From: Chitinophaga ginsengisoli
Lineage (GTDB): Bacteria; Bacteroidota; Bacteroidia; Chitinophagales; Chitinophagaceae
Direction of reading: 5' to 3'
Length of the DNA stretch: 64,000 nucleotides
Assembly (NCBI RefSeq): GCF_003014595.1
Contig: NZ_PYGK01000007.1
Location: 248,001 to 312,000 of the forward strand
The notes beneath the pieces were generated by a model. The model saw nothing but the letters and a program-made list of their open reading frames with translations, was not told where the DNA came from and ran no database searches. Position 1 is the stretch's first letter, and each line of letters starts with the position of its first letter. Position numbers and translations under genes: made by a program. Below, in pieces: positions 1 through 8,921 of this stretch.

Positions 1-1
1 T

Positions 2-2227
2 ACTTTCTCTATTATCAGCTATGATGAAACGAATAATCTGCAAAACCGTGAATTTAATGACAATGCAGCACTCAAAACACGGGCAGGTGAATTGATCTTC
101 GGAGGTCCTTTTGGTTTTAATATTATTGATCCGGCTAGTATAAAAAAGCCGGCCTACCATCCTAAAATTGTGTTTACGGGCCTGCAGATCTTAAATAAAT
201 ACGTAGCACCCGGTGATCGGATCAATAACAGGATCCTGTTGCCACAATCTTTGTCGAAGCTGCAACATGTTGACCTGAAACATAAGGAGAACGTATTCTC
301 TATTGAATTTGCTTCACTTGATTTTGGTGGTAATACTTATGATAAGTATGCATACATGCTGGAAGGGTTTAATACCGATTGGTTTTATACCGATGGCAGT
401 GAAAGAAGGGTTACTTATACCAATCTTAATCCTGGTCATTATATTTTTAAAGTAAAAGTCTTAGACCGGGATGGTTCCTGGAGCGGTGTTAAGACTTTGC
501 AGATCAATATTGAGCCGCCATTTTGGCGAACGCCTGTTGCCTATATTATTTATATGTTGATTGCTGCGGGATTATTTTTGCTGGCCCGGCGTATTACTTT
601 AGACCGGATACGCATGCGCTTTGAGGTACAGCAACAACGGAGGGAAGCGGAAAGGGCACATGCGCTGGAACAGTTAAAGACAAAATTCTTTACCAATGTA
701 AGCCATGAATTCCGTACGCCGTTAAGTCTTATCATTGCTCCATTGGACAAGATCATAAAGCATACCAGGGACGAGGAACAGATAAAGCAATTAAACCTGG
801 TACAGCGTAATGCAAAACGCTTATTGAACCTGGTAAACCAGCTGCTGGATTTCAGAAAGATGGAAGTACAGGAAGTAAGATTACATCCTTCCATAGGCGA
901 TATTGTGAGGTTTTGCAAGGATACCAGTTACTCTTTTACTGATATCGCAGAAAAGAAAAAGATTCAATTTTCATTCTCTGCTAACATTGAAAGTCTGGAA
1001 ATTTATTTTGACAAGGATAAAATCGAAAAGATCCTATTCAACCTGCTTTCGAATGCGTTTAAATATACACATGATAATGGCGCTGTGAGCATTAACCTCG
1101 TTTATCAGTCGCCGGTGAATAATGAAGGGGATGGAACACTGGCCATTGAAGTGAAAGATACCGGTATCGGAATCCCGGTTGGCCAGCATGAAAAGATCTT
1201 CGAACGGTTCTTTCAAACGGAGGTCCCGGAAAGCATGGTAAACCAGGGAACCGGGATCGGGCTGGCTATTACAAAAGAGTTTGTAAAACTCCATAATGGG
1301 GTCATTACCGTAAAAAGTGAGCCCAATCACGGTACCTGCTTTACCGTGCTGCTTCCTGCAAAGAAAATATATGAATCTTCGGTCCGGGCTGTAACGACCC
1401 CTTTAACAGCAGAAAATGAGGAACCAATCGTATTAGAAGAAGGTAAAAAGGGTGATAAGAAGAAAACTATACTCATAGTGGAAGACAATGAGGACCTGCG
1501 CTTTTATTTAAAGGACAACCTGAAAGGGCAATATCATATAGAAGAAGCTACCAACGGAAAAGAAGGCTGGGAAAAAATAAAGCTGCTAAACCCTGATCTG
1601 GTAGTGAGCGACATTATGATGCCTTTAATGGACGGGGTTGAGCTGGCTAAGAAAATCAAGGCGGAAACGCTCACCGCTCATATTCCCGTTGTTTTACTTA
1701 CCGCCATGGGCAGTGAAGAGAAACAGCTGGAGGGGTTGAAAGCCGGTGTGAACGACTACATTACAAAACCGTTCACTTTTGAGATCCTGGCTTCCCGCAT
1801 CAACAACCTGCTGGTACAGCAAAAATTATTGCGAAAAAGATTCCAGAAGCAGATTGAGGTCAACCCCGGGGAGGTTACTATCACCCCTGTCGATGAAAAA
1901 TTCCTGAAACAGGCTTTGGACACTGTTGAAAAGCAAATAGATAACCCGGATTTTTCGGTGGAAGATCTCAGCCGGGAAATGTGCATGAGCCGTGTGACCT
2001 TTTATAGAAAGATAGTGTCACTTACCGGGAGGTCGCCATTAGAATTTATCCGTTCCATCCGTTTGAAAAGAGCAGCTCAATTATTAGATAAAAGCGGAAG
2101 GTCAATTGCCGAAATTGCATACGAGGTAGGATTCAATGATCCCAAGACCTTTTCCAAATTTTTCAAGGAAGAGTTTAATATGCTACCCTCACAATATATA
2201 ACAAACATTAAGAATAAAAGTAATTAA
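2..2227 (+). CDS. Hybrid two-component system regulator (HTCS), 5'-truncated
   Basis: One-protein sensor kinase, receiver and AraC transcription factor of the kind that controls Sus-type glycan loci. The frame is open back to base 2, so the gene starts upstream of the window. Visible order: end of a beta-propeller sensor (GELIFGGPFGFNIIDP) and a Y_Y_Y domain, one transmembrane helix near 540-590, HisKA with the phospho-His motif SHEFRTPL, HATPase with N box LLSNAFKY and G boxes DTGIGI and GTGIGLAI, a receiver domain (VEDNEDLR, phospho-Asp in SDIMMPLMDG, Lys in TKPF), and a C-terminal AraC domain ending GFNDPKTFSKFFKEEF. The propeller and Y_Y_Y region would be periplasmic and sense an oligosaccharide; here xyloglucan oligosaccharides are inferred from the neighbours. 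It lies immediately upstream of the SusC/D operon and is the prime candidate to bind the repeated operators described below. Confidence 0.96.
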   Translation, partial: TFSIISYDETNNLQNREFNDNAALKTRAGELIFGGPFGFNIIDPASIKKPAYHPKIVFTGLQILNKYVAPGDRINNRILLPQSLSKLQHVDLKHKENVFSIEFASLDFGGNTYDKYAYMLEGFNTDWFYTDGSERRVTYTNLNPGHYIFKVKVLDRDGSWSGVKTLQINIEPPFWRTPVAYIIYMLIAAGLFLLARRITLDRIRMRFEVQQQRREAERAHALEQLKTKFFTNVSHEFRTPLSLIIAPLDKIIKHTRDEEQIKQLNLVQRNAKRLLNLVNQLLDFRKMEVQEVRLHPSIGDIVRFCKDTSYSFTDIAEKKKIQFSFSANIESLEIYFDKDKIEKILFNLLSNAFKYTHDNGAVSINLVYQSPVNNEGDGTLAIEVKDTGIGIPVGQHEKIFERFFQTEVPESMVNQGTGIGLAITKEFVKLHNGVITVKSEPNHGTCFTVLLPAKKIYESSVRAVTTPLTAENEEPIVLEEGKKGDKKKTILIVEDNEDLRFYLKDNLKGQYHIEEATNGKEGWEKIKLLNPDLVVSDIMMPLMDGVELAKKIKAETLTAHIPVVLLTAMGSEEKQLEGLKAGVNDYITKPFTFEILASRINNLLVQQKLLRKRFQKQIEVNPGEVTITPVDEKFLKQALDTVEKQIDNPDFSVEDLSREMCMSRVTFYRKIVSLTGRSPLEFIRSIRLKRAAQLLDKSGRSIAEIAYEVGFNDPKTFSKFFKEEFNMLPSQYITNIKNKSN

Positions 2228-2264
2228 TTCCTTTTTTTTCCAAGGGATGGCGATGAAAACCAGC

Positions 2265-2336
2265 CATTTGTAACATTTAGCCCCCCCATTTGAAACATTC
2301 GACCGCCTGCTTCCAGATAGTCTCGTCATAGCTTTA
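2265..2336 (+). promoter_or_regulatory. Candidate HTCS operator and promoter, copy 1
   Basis: Two direct repeats, CATTTGTAACATTT at 2265 and CATTTGAAACATTC at 2287, start exactly 22 bp apart. A -7-like box TAGCTTTA lies at 2329-2336, 42 bp after the start of the second repeat. The same geometry recurs at 2568, 27822 and, on the minus strand, at 36471-36401. Two-turn spacing of direct repeats suits a dimeric AraC-type DNA-binding domain; the second repeat would sit beside the -33 region, as for a class II activator. This copy precedes only a short stub ORF (2356-2541). Confidence 0.7.
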
Positions 2337-2355
2337 CAGCATTTAATCCACGTGT

Positions 2356-2541
2356 ATGAAATGGAGATTGCTGCTGTTTAGCCTGTTGGCTTCTACGTTT
2401 TCAGATGACTTATTGGCAGTGCCACCTGCCTATACAAAACTTCCTGATGGCGTAATACTTTATACAGCCCCTCTGCTTAAGGGCTCACCTCATGTCGTTA
2501 AACAGGAAGTGATGGCCGGTAATATTTACAAGACTATGTGA
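2356..2541 (+). pseudogene. Short stub ORF, probable GH31 alpha-xylosidase N-terminal remnant
   Basis: Encodes 61 residues beginning MKWRLLLFSLLAS, a signal-peptide-like start, and ending with PDGVILYTAPLLKGSPHVVK and a stop after GNIYKTM. The second half resembles the first strand region of GH31 enzymes, where a DGV...G...VKLEV...NIIRV pattern is usual, but no catalytic domain follows. It sits 91 bp downstream of the start of operator copy 1, the same distance as in the next copy. I infer a decayed alpha-xylosidase gene that kept its promoter. A functional short leader peptide is the alternative. Similarity is by eye only. Confidence 0.5.
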
Positions 2542-2567
2542 ACTTATTGGGATCGTTTGCGCGGAGC

Positions 2568-2639
2568 CATTTGTATCATTCTGCCCCCCTGATTGAATCA
2601 TTCGACGCCCCGATTCCAAAGAGCACATGAATATCTTTA
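2568..2639 (+). promoter_or_regulatory. Candidate HTCS operator and promoter of the SusC operon, copy 2
   Basis: Direct repeats CATTTGTATCATTC (2568) and TGATTGAATCATTC (2590) start 22 bp apart, and a -7-like box TATCTTTA lies at 2632-2639, again 42 bp after the second repeat. It is offset from copy 1 by exactly 303 bp, and both copies share TTAATCCACG just before the following ATG, so the two probably arose by tandem duplication. Predicted transcription would start near 2645 and run through a stub ORF into SusC. Confidence 0.72.
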
Positions 2640-2658
2640 TAACAATTAATCCACGCAT

Positions 2659-2841
2659 ATGAAATTACAACTGCTACAGCTTTGTCTGTCTGCCTACGCC
2701 TTATTCAAGGCTTTATCGACAGGTTTTCCTGTTCATACAGAAGATCCCGACCGTCAGCCTACAACTCCGGTACCTATACCAGCCGGCTCGTTTCAAACAG
2801 TAGACCTAGTGCCGCGCCAAATAAAGCGCCATCCCCGCTAA
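2659..2841 (+). pseudogene. Second stub ORF in the SusC leader
   Basis: Encodes 60 residues beginning MKLQLLQLCLSAY. It aligns loosely with the stub at 2356: same position relative to its operator, nearly the same length (183 versus 186 nt), shared LL.L..A, P..T..PD and GS spacing, but it is more diverged and does not read as a folded protein. It ends 49 bp before the SusC start. It is probably a further decayed copy of the same lost gene; an uORF with a translational role cannot be excluded. Confidence 0.4.
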
Positions 2842-2890
2842 GAATTCCTTGCCGGGGGACAATAATCCAGTCAAGTTAAAATTATTAAGT

Positions 2891-5800
2891 ATGAATTCAA
2901 CCAAAATGATTCGCTCGCGAATACTGCCACTATTGGGTATTCTTTTGGGATCCCTGTTCAGCATAAACCTCTCTGCACAGACAATAAAGATCAGTGGTAA
3001 CATCATTAATCAGGGGAACTCAACGCCGGTTCCGGGAGCAACAGTTAGTGTAAAGAGTACCCACCGCTTCGCGATCACCGATGAAGCGGGAAAGTTTACG
3101 ATCGACGCGTCAACCGGAGACGTATTAGTGATTACAATGATAGGTTACCAGAAAAAAGAAGTGGTTGTTGCTAAAAGCACTTCCATTCAGGTGAAACTGG
3201 CTGAAAATGTTTCACAGCTGGAGGACGTGGTGGTAATCGGGTATGGTAAAATAAAACGGCCGGACGTTACTGGTGCGATATCTTCTGTTTCCGGTGATGA
3301 GATCCGTAAAACACAACCTGTAACCTTTGATCAGGCCTTGCAAGGAAAGGTTCCGGGGCTGGTAGCTCAACAAATATCAGGTCAGCCGGGTGGAGCAGTG
3401 TCCGTTCAGATCCGGGGCTTGTCTTCTTTCAGCGGAGGCTCGCCTATGTATGTAATAGATGGGGTTATTATCGGCGGCACGGCCACATTGGGCTCAGGTG
3501 TCAATCCATTAGCCGGTATCAATCCTTCTGAAATTGAATCCATTGATGTTTTGAAAGACGCATCTGCAACGGCCATCTATGGATCTCAGGCAACAAATGG
3601 TGTAATAGTAATAACAACCAGGAGGGGAAAGGTGGCTCCGCCAAGCATTTCTTATGATATGTATACAGGCTATCAGCAAATAGCAAAAAAGCTACCTGTA
3701 ATGAATTTAAGAGAGTATGCGGCCTTTATAAACGAAAGAAATACAGGTTTAGGCTGGGGATTTGATACCCGGCCGGAGTTTGTAAATCCTAAGTATCTGG
3801 GTGAAGGTACTGATTGGCAAAAAGAGCTCTTTAGAAATGCGCCAATGTCCAATCATACGCTGACCATCAGTGGGGGAGATGTAAGAACACAGTACCTATT
3901 GTCCAGTTCTTATTTTAAACAGGAAGGGATTGCTCTGGGGTCCGACTTCCGCAGGATCTCACTAAGGCTGAACCTTGACAATAAAACGACCGATTGGCTA
4001 AAGGTCGGCACCAGCCTGCAACTTGTTAGTATCAAAGAAAATGTGAATTCAACCAGTTCAAACGTAATCAGCACCGCATTAAGTCAGACGCCGGATATAG
4101 CTGTAAAAAATGAGGATGGTAGTTGGGGAGGTGCCTATAATCCGAATGGATGGGTCAATAGTACGGTGAACCCGTATGCGATAGCCCTCATTAATAAAGA
4201 CCAGGCAAACAGGAAACAGCTGTTTGGTAATTTATATGCAGAAATTGCCTTTACCAAAGATCTGGCGCTCCGAAATGAGGCAACGGCCAGCTTTTCAATG
4301 GCAACGGAAGACCGGTTTAACCCTTCCTATACCTTCGGCCTGGTAAAAAATAATACGAACAGTGCCTCTTATAATTTTTCGCAGAGCCTGTTTACAACTA
4401 TAAGAAACTATTTTACCTATTCACACCTGTTCAAGGATAAATACAATGTAAACGTATTGCTGGGGCATGAAGCGCAGCTAAGCACCAGTGAAAATAGTTC
4501 TGCGGGAAGATCGAACTTTCCGTCCAACAATGTGCAGGTGATCAGTAGCGGAGATCCAACTACCGCTACTAACTCAGGCAGCAAGGCACAAAGCGCCCAG
4601 GAATCATACTTTGGCCGTATCAATCTGGGGATCAATGACAAATACCTGTTTACCGCCAATCTCCGGGCGGACGGATCTTCAAAGTTCGCTCCCGAAAACC
4701 GTTGGGTGAATACCTACTCCGGAGCATTTGCGTGGAAGATCAATAAAGAAGGATTTCTGCAGTCTGCAAAAAATATTAACGAATTAAAGCTGCGCCTGGG
4801 CTATGGTTTAACGAACAATCAAAATATCCGGGATTATGCCTATACCTCTACATTGGCTACTGTAGCCACCGGGCTCACGGGCATTGCGCAGCTTACACAG
4901 AATGTAGGAAATCCATATGTACAATGGGAAAAAACAAAATATGCAAACATAGGGCTGGATGGTACACTTTTAAACTGGAGATTAAACTTCTCTGTTGACT
5001 TTTACAATCGCAGAACCGATGGTCTTGTATTACAGATCCCATTACCATTGTATTCGGGTACGGCCATTGGCTATTCACCCGGCTCGCTGGATGCCCCCTA
5101 TGTTAATGTAGGTACAGTGAATAACAAGGGTTTTGACTTCCGGATCAGTTCAACCAATGTTAAAAGCAAAAGCTTCACCTGGAAAACGGATGTAACCGTT
5201 TCGCGCAATATTAATGAGGTGCTGAAGCTCAATACGGATGGCGCTTCACTGGACCGGCCGCGCAGCAAAACTATTGTGGGCAGGTCTATTGGTGAGTTCT
5301 ATGGATATGTCATTGACGGAGGTGTATTTGCAACGAAAAAAGATTTGGAAACGCACGCATTACCCACTAAAAATGGTGTGGCCTTGCCGGTAGGCGCCGC
5401 CGGTGGTAGCATCTGGTATGGTGATCTGAAGTTCAAAGACTTTAATGGTGATGGCATTATTGATGAACATGATCAAACCTTCCTCGGCTCTCCCATACCT
5501 AAGTACCAGCTGGGTCTAAATAATACCTTCTCTTATAGGAATTTTGATCTGAATATATTCTTTACTGCAAACGTCGGCAATAAAGTATATAATCAGTTGC
5601 GCGTGAATGGAGAATACCCGGGGACAAGTTTTGGCTATCTCAGAGCACTGATGAACTACGCAAAACTGACTTTGATTGACCCGAACAAATCTGCTACCGA
5701 TATTAATAATATACAGGTGACAAACCCCGGTACCATGATCCCCGGAATCAGAAATGACAATACCAATGATAACAACAGGAACTCTGACAAGTTTGTAGAA

Positions 5801-6049
5801 AACGGCACATTCGTACGATGCAAGAATATTTCACTAGGATATACGCTCCCTGAAAGGCTTATTGAGAAAGCCAGTATTAAGTATGTGAGAGTTTATTTCA
5901 ATGTTTCAAATGCTTTCATTATTACAAAGTACAAGGGTATGGATCCGGAGATCGGATCGTGGGATCCACTAAGCGCAGGTGTTGATGGCGGTTATTATCC
6001 GCAGCCCCGGGTGTATACCATTGGTGCCAACATCAAATTGACTAAGTAA
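2891..6049 (+). CDS. susC: SusC-like TonB-dependent outer-membrane transporter
   Basis: Imports oligosaccharides through the outer membrane together with the SusD partner encoded next. About 1052 residues, normal for SusC/RagA proteins. After a signal peptide (LLGILLGSLFSINLSAQ) come a carboxypeptidase-regulatory-like beta domain (GATVSVKST to GYQKKEVVV), a TonB box and plug region (LEDVVVIGYGK, VTGAISSVSGDEI, ALQGKVPGL, GSPMYVIDGV, DVLKDASATAIYGSQATNGV) and a long beta-barrel ending GANIKLTK. An earlier in-frame TTG at 2849 exists, but ATG 2891 gives a sensible signal peptide; ATG 2906 is a further option. First gene of the main operon. Xyloglucan oligosaccharides as substrate are inferred from neighbouring enzymes. 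Confidence 0.95.
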   Translation: MNSTKMIRSRILPLLGILLGSLFSINLSAQTIKISGNIINQGNSTPVPGATVSVKSTHRFAITDEAGKFTIDASTGDVLVITMIGYQKKEVVVAKSTSIQVKLAENVSQLEDVVVIGYGKIKRPDVTGAISSVSGDEIRKTQPVTFDQALQGKVPGLVAQQISGQPGGAVSVQIRGLSSFSGGSPMYVIDGVIIGGTATLGSGVNPLAGINPSEIESIDVLKDASATAIYGSQATNGVIVITTRRGKVAPPSISYDMYTGYQQIAKKLPVMNLREYAAFINERNTGLGWGFDTRPEFVNPKYLGEGTDWQKELFRNAPMSNHTLTISGGDVRTQYLLSSSYFKQEGIALGSDFRRISLRLNLDNKTTDWLKVGTSLQLVSIKENVNSTSSNVISTALSQTPDIAVKNEDGSWGGAYNPNGWVNSTVNPYAIALINKDQANRKQLFGNLYAEIAFTKDLALRNEATASFSMATEDRFNPSYTFGLVKNNTNSASYNFSQSLFTTIRNYFTYSHLFKDKYNVNVLLGHEAQLSTSENSSAGRSNFPSNNVQVISSGDPTTATNSGSKAQSAQESYFGRINLGINDKYLFTANLRADGSSKFAPENRWVNTYSGAFAWKINKEGFLQSAKNINELKLRLGYGLTNNQNIRDYAYTSTLATVATGLTGIAQLTQNVGNPYVQWEKTKYANIGLDGTLLNWRLNFSVDFYNRRTDGLVLQIPLPLYSGTAIGYSPGSLDAPYVNVGTVNNKGFDFRISSTNVKSKSFTWKTDVTVSRNINEVLKLNTDGASLDRPRSKTIVGRSIGEFYGYVIDGGVFATKKDLETHALPTKNGVALPVGAAGGSIWYGDLKFKDFNGDGIIDEHDQTFLGSPIPKYQLGLNNTFSYRNFDLNIFFTANVGNKVYNQLRVNGEYPGTSFGYLRALMNYAKLTLIDPNKSATDINNIQVTNPGTMIPGIRNDNTNDNNRNSDKFVENGTFVRCKNISLGYTLPERLIEKASIKYVRVYFNVSNAFIITKYKGMDPEIGSWDPLSAGVDGGYYPQPRVYTIGANIKLTK

Positions 6050-6076
6050 ATATTCATCTGTTTAATATAAATAGTT

Positions 6077-7654
6077 ATGAAAACGATATTTAAGAAAATA
6101 ATTGCTTTCCTGTTAACTGCAATGGTTATGACAGGATGCTCCAAAGGCTTTTTAGATCGTCCACCCATGTCGCAGATAAGTGCCGATAACTTTTATCAGA
6201 CTTCCAATGATCTTAGATTGGCAACCGCCGCACTATATGCCGGTTCACAATGGGCAGACTGGAATTACACCTGTTATTTACCTGTTGGGGATGTGCTGAG
6301 TGGCAACATGGCGGTTGGTTACTGGGGAGATGCCGTGCAGCTTAACACTTTTACGGTTACCGGCTTGAATGGTATCATGATCTCCAACTGGAAAGGAATG
6401 TATAGTGTCATTGCACACTGTAATGTTACTATCAATGCCATCGCACAAAAGGCGCCCGCTTCCATTCCCGACAAAGACAAGAACGCTGCTATTGCTGAAG
6501 CCCGTTTTATACGTGGCTTTGCCTATTATAACCTGGCCGTGTTATGGGGCGCTGTACCTGTTATTGAAGACAACAGTAAGCTGATTATATCTCCACTCAT
6601 CAACCGTGTAAAAACGGAGGACGTATATAAATTCGCCATTAAAGACCTGACTTTTGCAGCAGAAAATCTTCCGACTGCAGACGCAGCAGGAAGAGTCACT
6701 ACCTGGTCGGCACAAGGCATGTTAAGTAAGGTTTATTTAACAGCAGCAGGATTAAACCAGGCGGGCGGTACCAGGGATCAGGCGTACCTGGATAGTGCAA
6801 GGAAATATGCAGGGAATGTGTGTAAGAACAGTGGCTTGGCGCTGGTAGCTAACTATGCCGACCTTTTTAAGACGCAGTTTAACGATAACCCCGAGTCATT
6901 GTTCGCATTGCAGTGGGCCCCTGGTGGAGGATGGCTGGAAGGGAATATGCTGCAGATCTATTCTCCCGGAGGAACAGAAATATCAGCCAACGGATCCGCA
7001 GGCTGGTTTGCCATCAGTCCAACTGTAGATATGTACCAGCTTTACACCACAAGTGATTCTGTAAGGCGTAAGGCTACGTTTATGATCAATGGTGATTATT
7101 ACTCCGAGCTGAACGCAGCGGGTGGCGGATATAAATATACAGGCAACTGTGGATTGAAGAAGCATATTATAGGCACAAACAAGGATAATAATGCCCCCAC
7201 CATGAACCTGACCTCCTCTGCAGAACATAATGCATTATTAAGATTGGCAGATGTCTACCTCATTTATGCGGAAGCTATACTTGGTAACAACGGCTCCACC
7301 GCAGACGGTGATGCGCTTCTTTACTTTAACAAAGTTCGCTCAAGGGCCGGCATTGACCCAACTACTAAAATAGATATTGATACCCTGATTAATGAAAGAC
7401 GCATTGAACTGGCAGGAGAGGGACAATATTGGATAGACCTGGTCAGGTTGTCTTATTACAATCCGGCAAAGGCCATCAGTAAATTAAACGGGGAAAAGCG
7501 CGTAACATTCACATTGTCAAATGGTGTTTTAACACCTGCAGCGCCATATGGTGTTATTACACCGGCCAGCATTCAAAGCTTCACTTTCCCGCTACCTTCT
7601 TCTGAGGTTACTGCCAATCCGAAATTGTCGGAACCTCCGGTATCATATTATTAA
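6077..7654 (+). CDS. susD: SusD-like surface glycan-binding lipoprotein
   Basis: Forms the lid of the SusC transporter and binds the incoming glycan at the cell surface. 525 residues with an N-terminal lipoprotein signal (lipobox MTGC, Cys21) followed by FLDRPPMSQIS, the usual SusD beginning. The tetratricopeptide-like helical core is visible (EARFIRGFAYYNLAVLWG, KVYLTAAGLN), as is the RagB/SusD C-terminal signature (LRLADVYLIYAEA, YFNKVRSRAGI, INERRIELAGEGQYWIDLVR). Starts 27 bp after SusC. Ligand is inferred to be xyloglucan from context. Confidence 0.95.
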   Translation: MKTIFKKIIAFLLTAMVMTGCSKGFLDRPPMSQISADNFYQTSNDLRLATAALYAGSQWADWNYTCYLPVGDVLSGNMAVGYWGDAVQLNTFTVTGLNGIMISNWKGMYSVIAHCNVTINAIAQKAPASIPDKDKNAAIAEARFIRGFAYYNLAVLWGAVPVIEDNSKLIISPLINRVKTEDVYKFAIKDLTFAAENLPTADAAGRVTTWSAQGMLSKVYLTAAGLNQAGGTRDQAYLDSARKYAGNVCKNSGLALVANYADLFKTQFNDNPESLFALQWAPGGGWLEGNMLQIYSPGGTEISANGSAGWFAISPTVDMYQLYTTSDSVRRKATFMINGDYYSELNAAGGGYKYTGNCGLKKHIIGTNKDNNAPTMNLTSSAEHNALLRLADVYLIYAEAILGNNGSTADGDALLYFNKVRSRAGIDPTTKIDIDTLINERRIELAGEGQYWIDLVRLSYYNPAKAISKLNGEKRVTFTLSNGVLTPAAPYGVITPASIQSFTFPLPSSEVTANPKLSEPPVSYY

Positions 7655-7676
7655 GCCATACTAAAAACATTATACC

Positions 7677-8894
7677 GTGAATAAAGTAATATTCAACCAG
7701 CATTATAGCAGACTACTGTTCCTGGCACTTGCTACGGCTTTTGTGTGGATGCAATCCGCCTGTAAGAAAGAGGTGACGGAAGGCGCTCCTGTTATAACCA
7801 GCGTCAGGAATTATGCAGCATCACCTGCAGATACGCTTGTGAATGACATTACCACCGGTCAATGGGTGGTACTGATCGGACATAACCTGAAAAATGCTGT
7901 ACAGATCTCCTTCAATGGCATACCTGCCACCATCAACAGTACCATGTTCTCTGATACCAGCGCTACCGTGCTGGTCCCTGCGGTGATACCGTTTCCCTCG
8001 GTGTCGCCAGCAGATCTGAACACGATCCGTTACGTTACCCGACAGGGGGCTACTACCTTTACATTTGATATTGTGGCCCCGCCACCCACCATCACAAGCA
8101 TTTCCAACGAAAATGCCAATGAGGGAGATTCCGTTTATATCTACGGGTTGAACTTGTTTTTTATAAGCGAGCTCACTTTTGCCGGTACGTCGATTACCGA
8201 TTATACTACAGCCGGTGATGGTACTGCCATCGGGTTTGTGTTGCCGGCGCTCACACAGGGCGGCCCGGTGGCGGTGAGTACAAAATCCGGTAGGGCCACC
8301 ACTCCCTTCAATGTAAACGATGCTACAACAGGTGTTCTCTGCGATTTCGATAAGATAAATACTTTCAGCTGGGGCACCGGCATTGATAACAGCAGCGCCA
8401 CCTTTCCCGGCAACAGAGGTAATTACGCGGTGCTGAGCAATGATGTTCTACCTGCCGGCGATGGTACCTGGTGGGGCTGGCAACGCAGCATAAATACCAA
8501 CGATGTACAGTGGATCCCTGCAGACAGTTTAAGTCTTCCCCTTGATGATTACGCCATTAAGTTTGAGATCAACGTACCCAGCACATGGACTGGCACTTCC
8601 ATTTATATCATAAAAGGTTATTCATTTGACTATATGGCCCGCTATGAGCCGTGGCAAGGTGCCAATGGCACTGTCTCTCCCTTTGTCACAAAGGGCTGGC
8701 GTACGGTAACCATTCCATTGTCGATGTTCAGGAGCAATGACGGTAAAGGTTCAGCACCAGCAAACCTGACCGGTTTGCTGGGCGCTACTGCCACCGGAGC
8801 GGTAAATATCCAGACCAAAAACTTTTCCGCTTTACCATCTGCTTCCGGCCTGCAGGCAGCTATTGATAATATCAGGGTGGTGAAGATTAAATGA
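7677..8894 (+). CDS. IPT/TIG lipoprotein, SGBP-B-like surface xyloglucan-binding protein
   Basis: Third gene after SusC/D, in the SusE/SGBP position. 405 residues with a lipoprotein signal (SACKKE). Two IPT/TIG immunoglobulin-like domains follow (roughly residues 36-130, VITSVRNYA to VTRQGATTFTFDI; and 135-215, PTITSISNENANEGDSVYIYG). The C-terminal beta-sandwich, about residues 220-405, is rich in aromatics (DGTWWGWQRSI, YMARYEPWQG, GWRTVTIPLSMF, AIDNIRVVKI) and resembles the xyloglucan-binding domain of Bacteroides SGBP-B. Start is GTG; no better start is seen. It would display xyloglucan at the surface for the endoglucanase encoded next. The binding specificity is inference. Confidence 0.85.
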   Translation: MNKVIFNQHYSRLLFLALATAFVWMQSACKKEVTEGAPVITSVRNYAASPADTLVNDITTGQWVVLIGHNLKNAVQISFNGIPATINSTMFSDTSATVLVPAVIPFPSVSPADLNTIRYVTRQGATTFTFDIVAPPPTITSISNENANEGDSVYIYGLNLFFISELTFAGTSITDYTTAGDGTAIGFVLPALTQGGPVAVSTKSGRATTPFNVNDATTGVLCDFDKINTFSWGTGIDNSSATFPGNRGNYAVLSNDVLPAGDGTWWGWQRSINTNDVQWIPADSLSLPLDDYAIKFEINVPSTWTGTSIYIIKGYSFDYMARYEPWQGANGTVSPFVTKGWRTVTIPLSMFRSNDGKGSAPANLTGLLGATATGAVNIQTKNFSALPSASGLQAAIDNIRVVKIK

Positions 8895-8921
8895 TGCCAA
8901 TTTTTAAACTAAATACACAAT

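Noticed and set aside
2682..2879. 65-codon frame overlapping the second stub
   Set aside because: Ser/Arg-rich with no recognisable motif; the frame starting at 2659 sits at the conserved distance from the operator.
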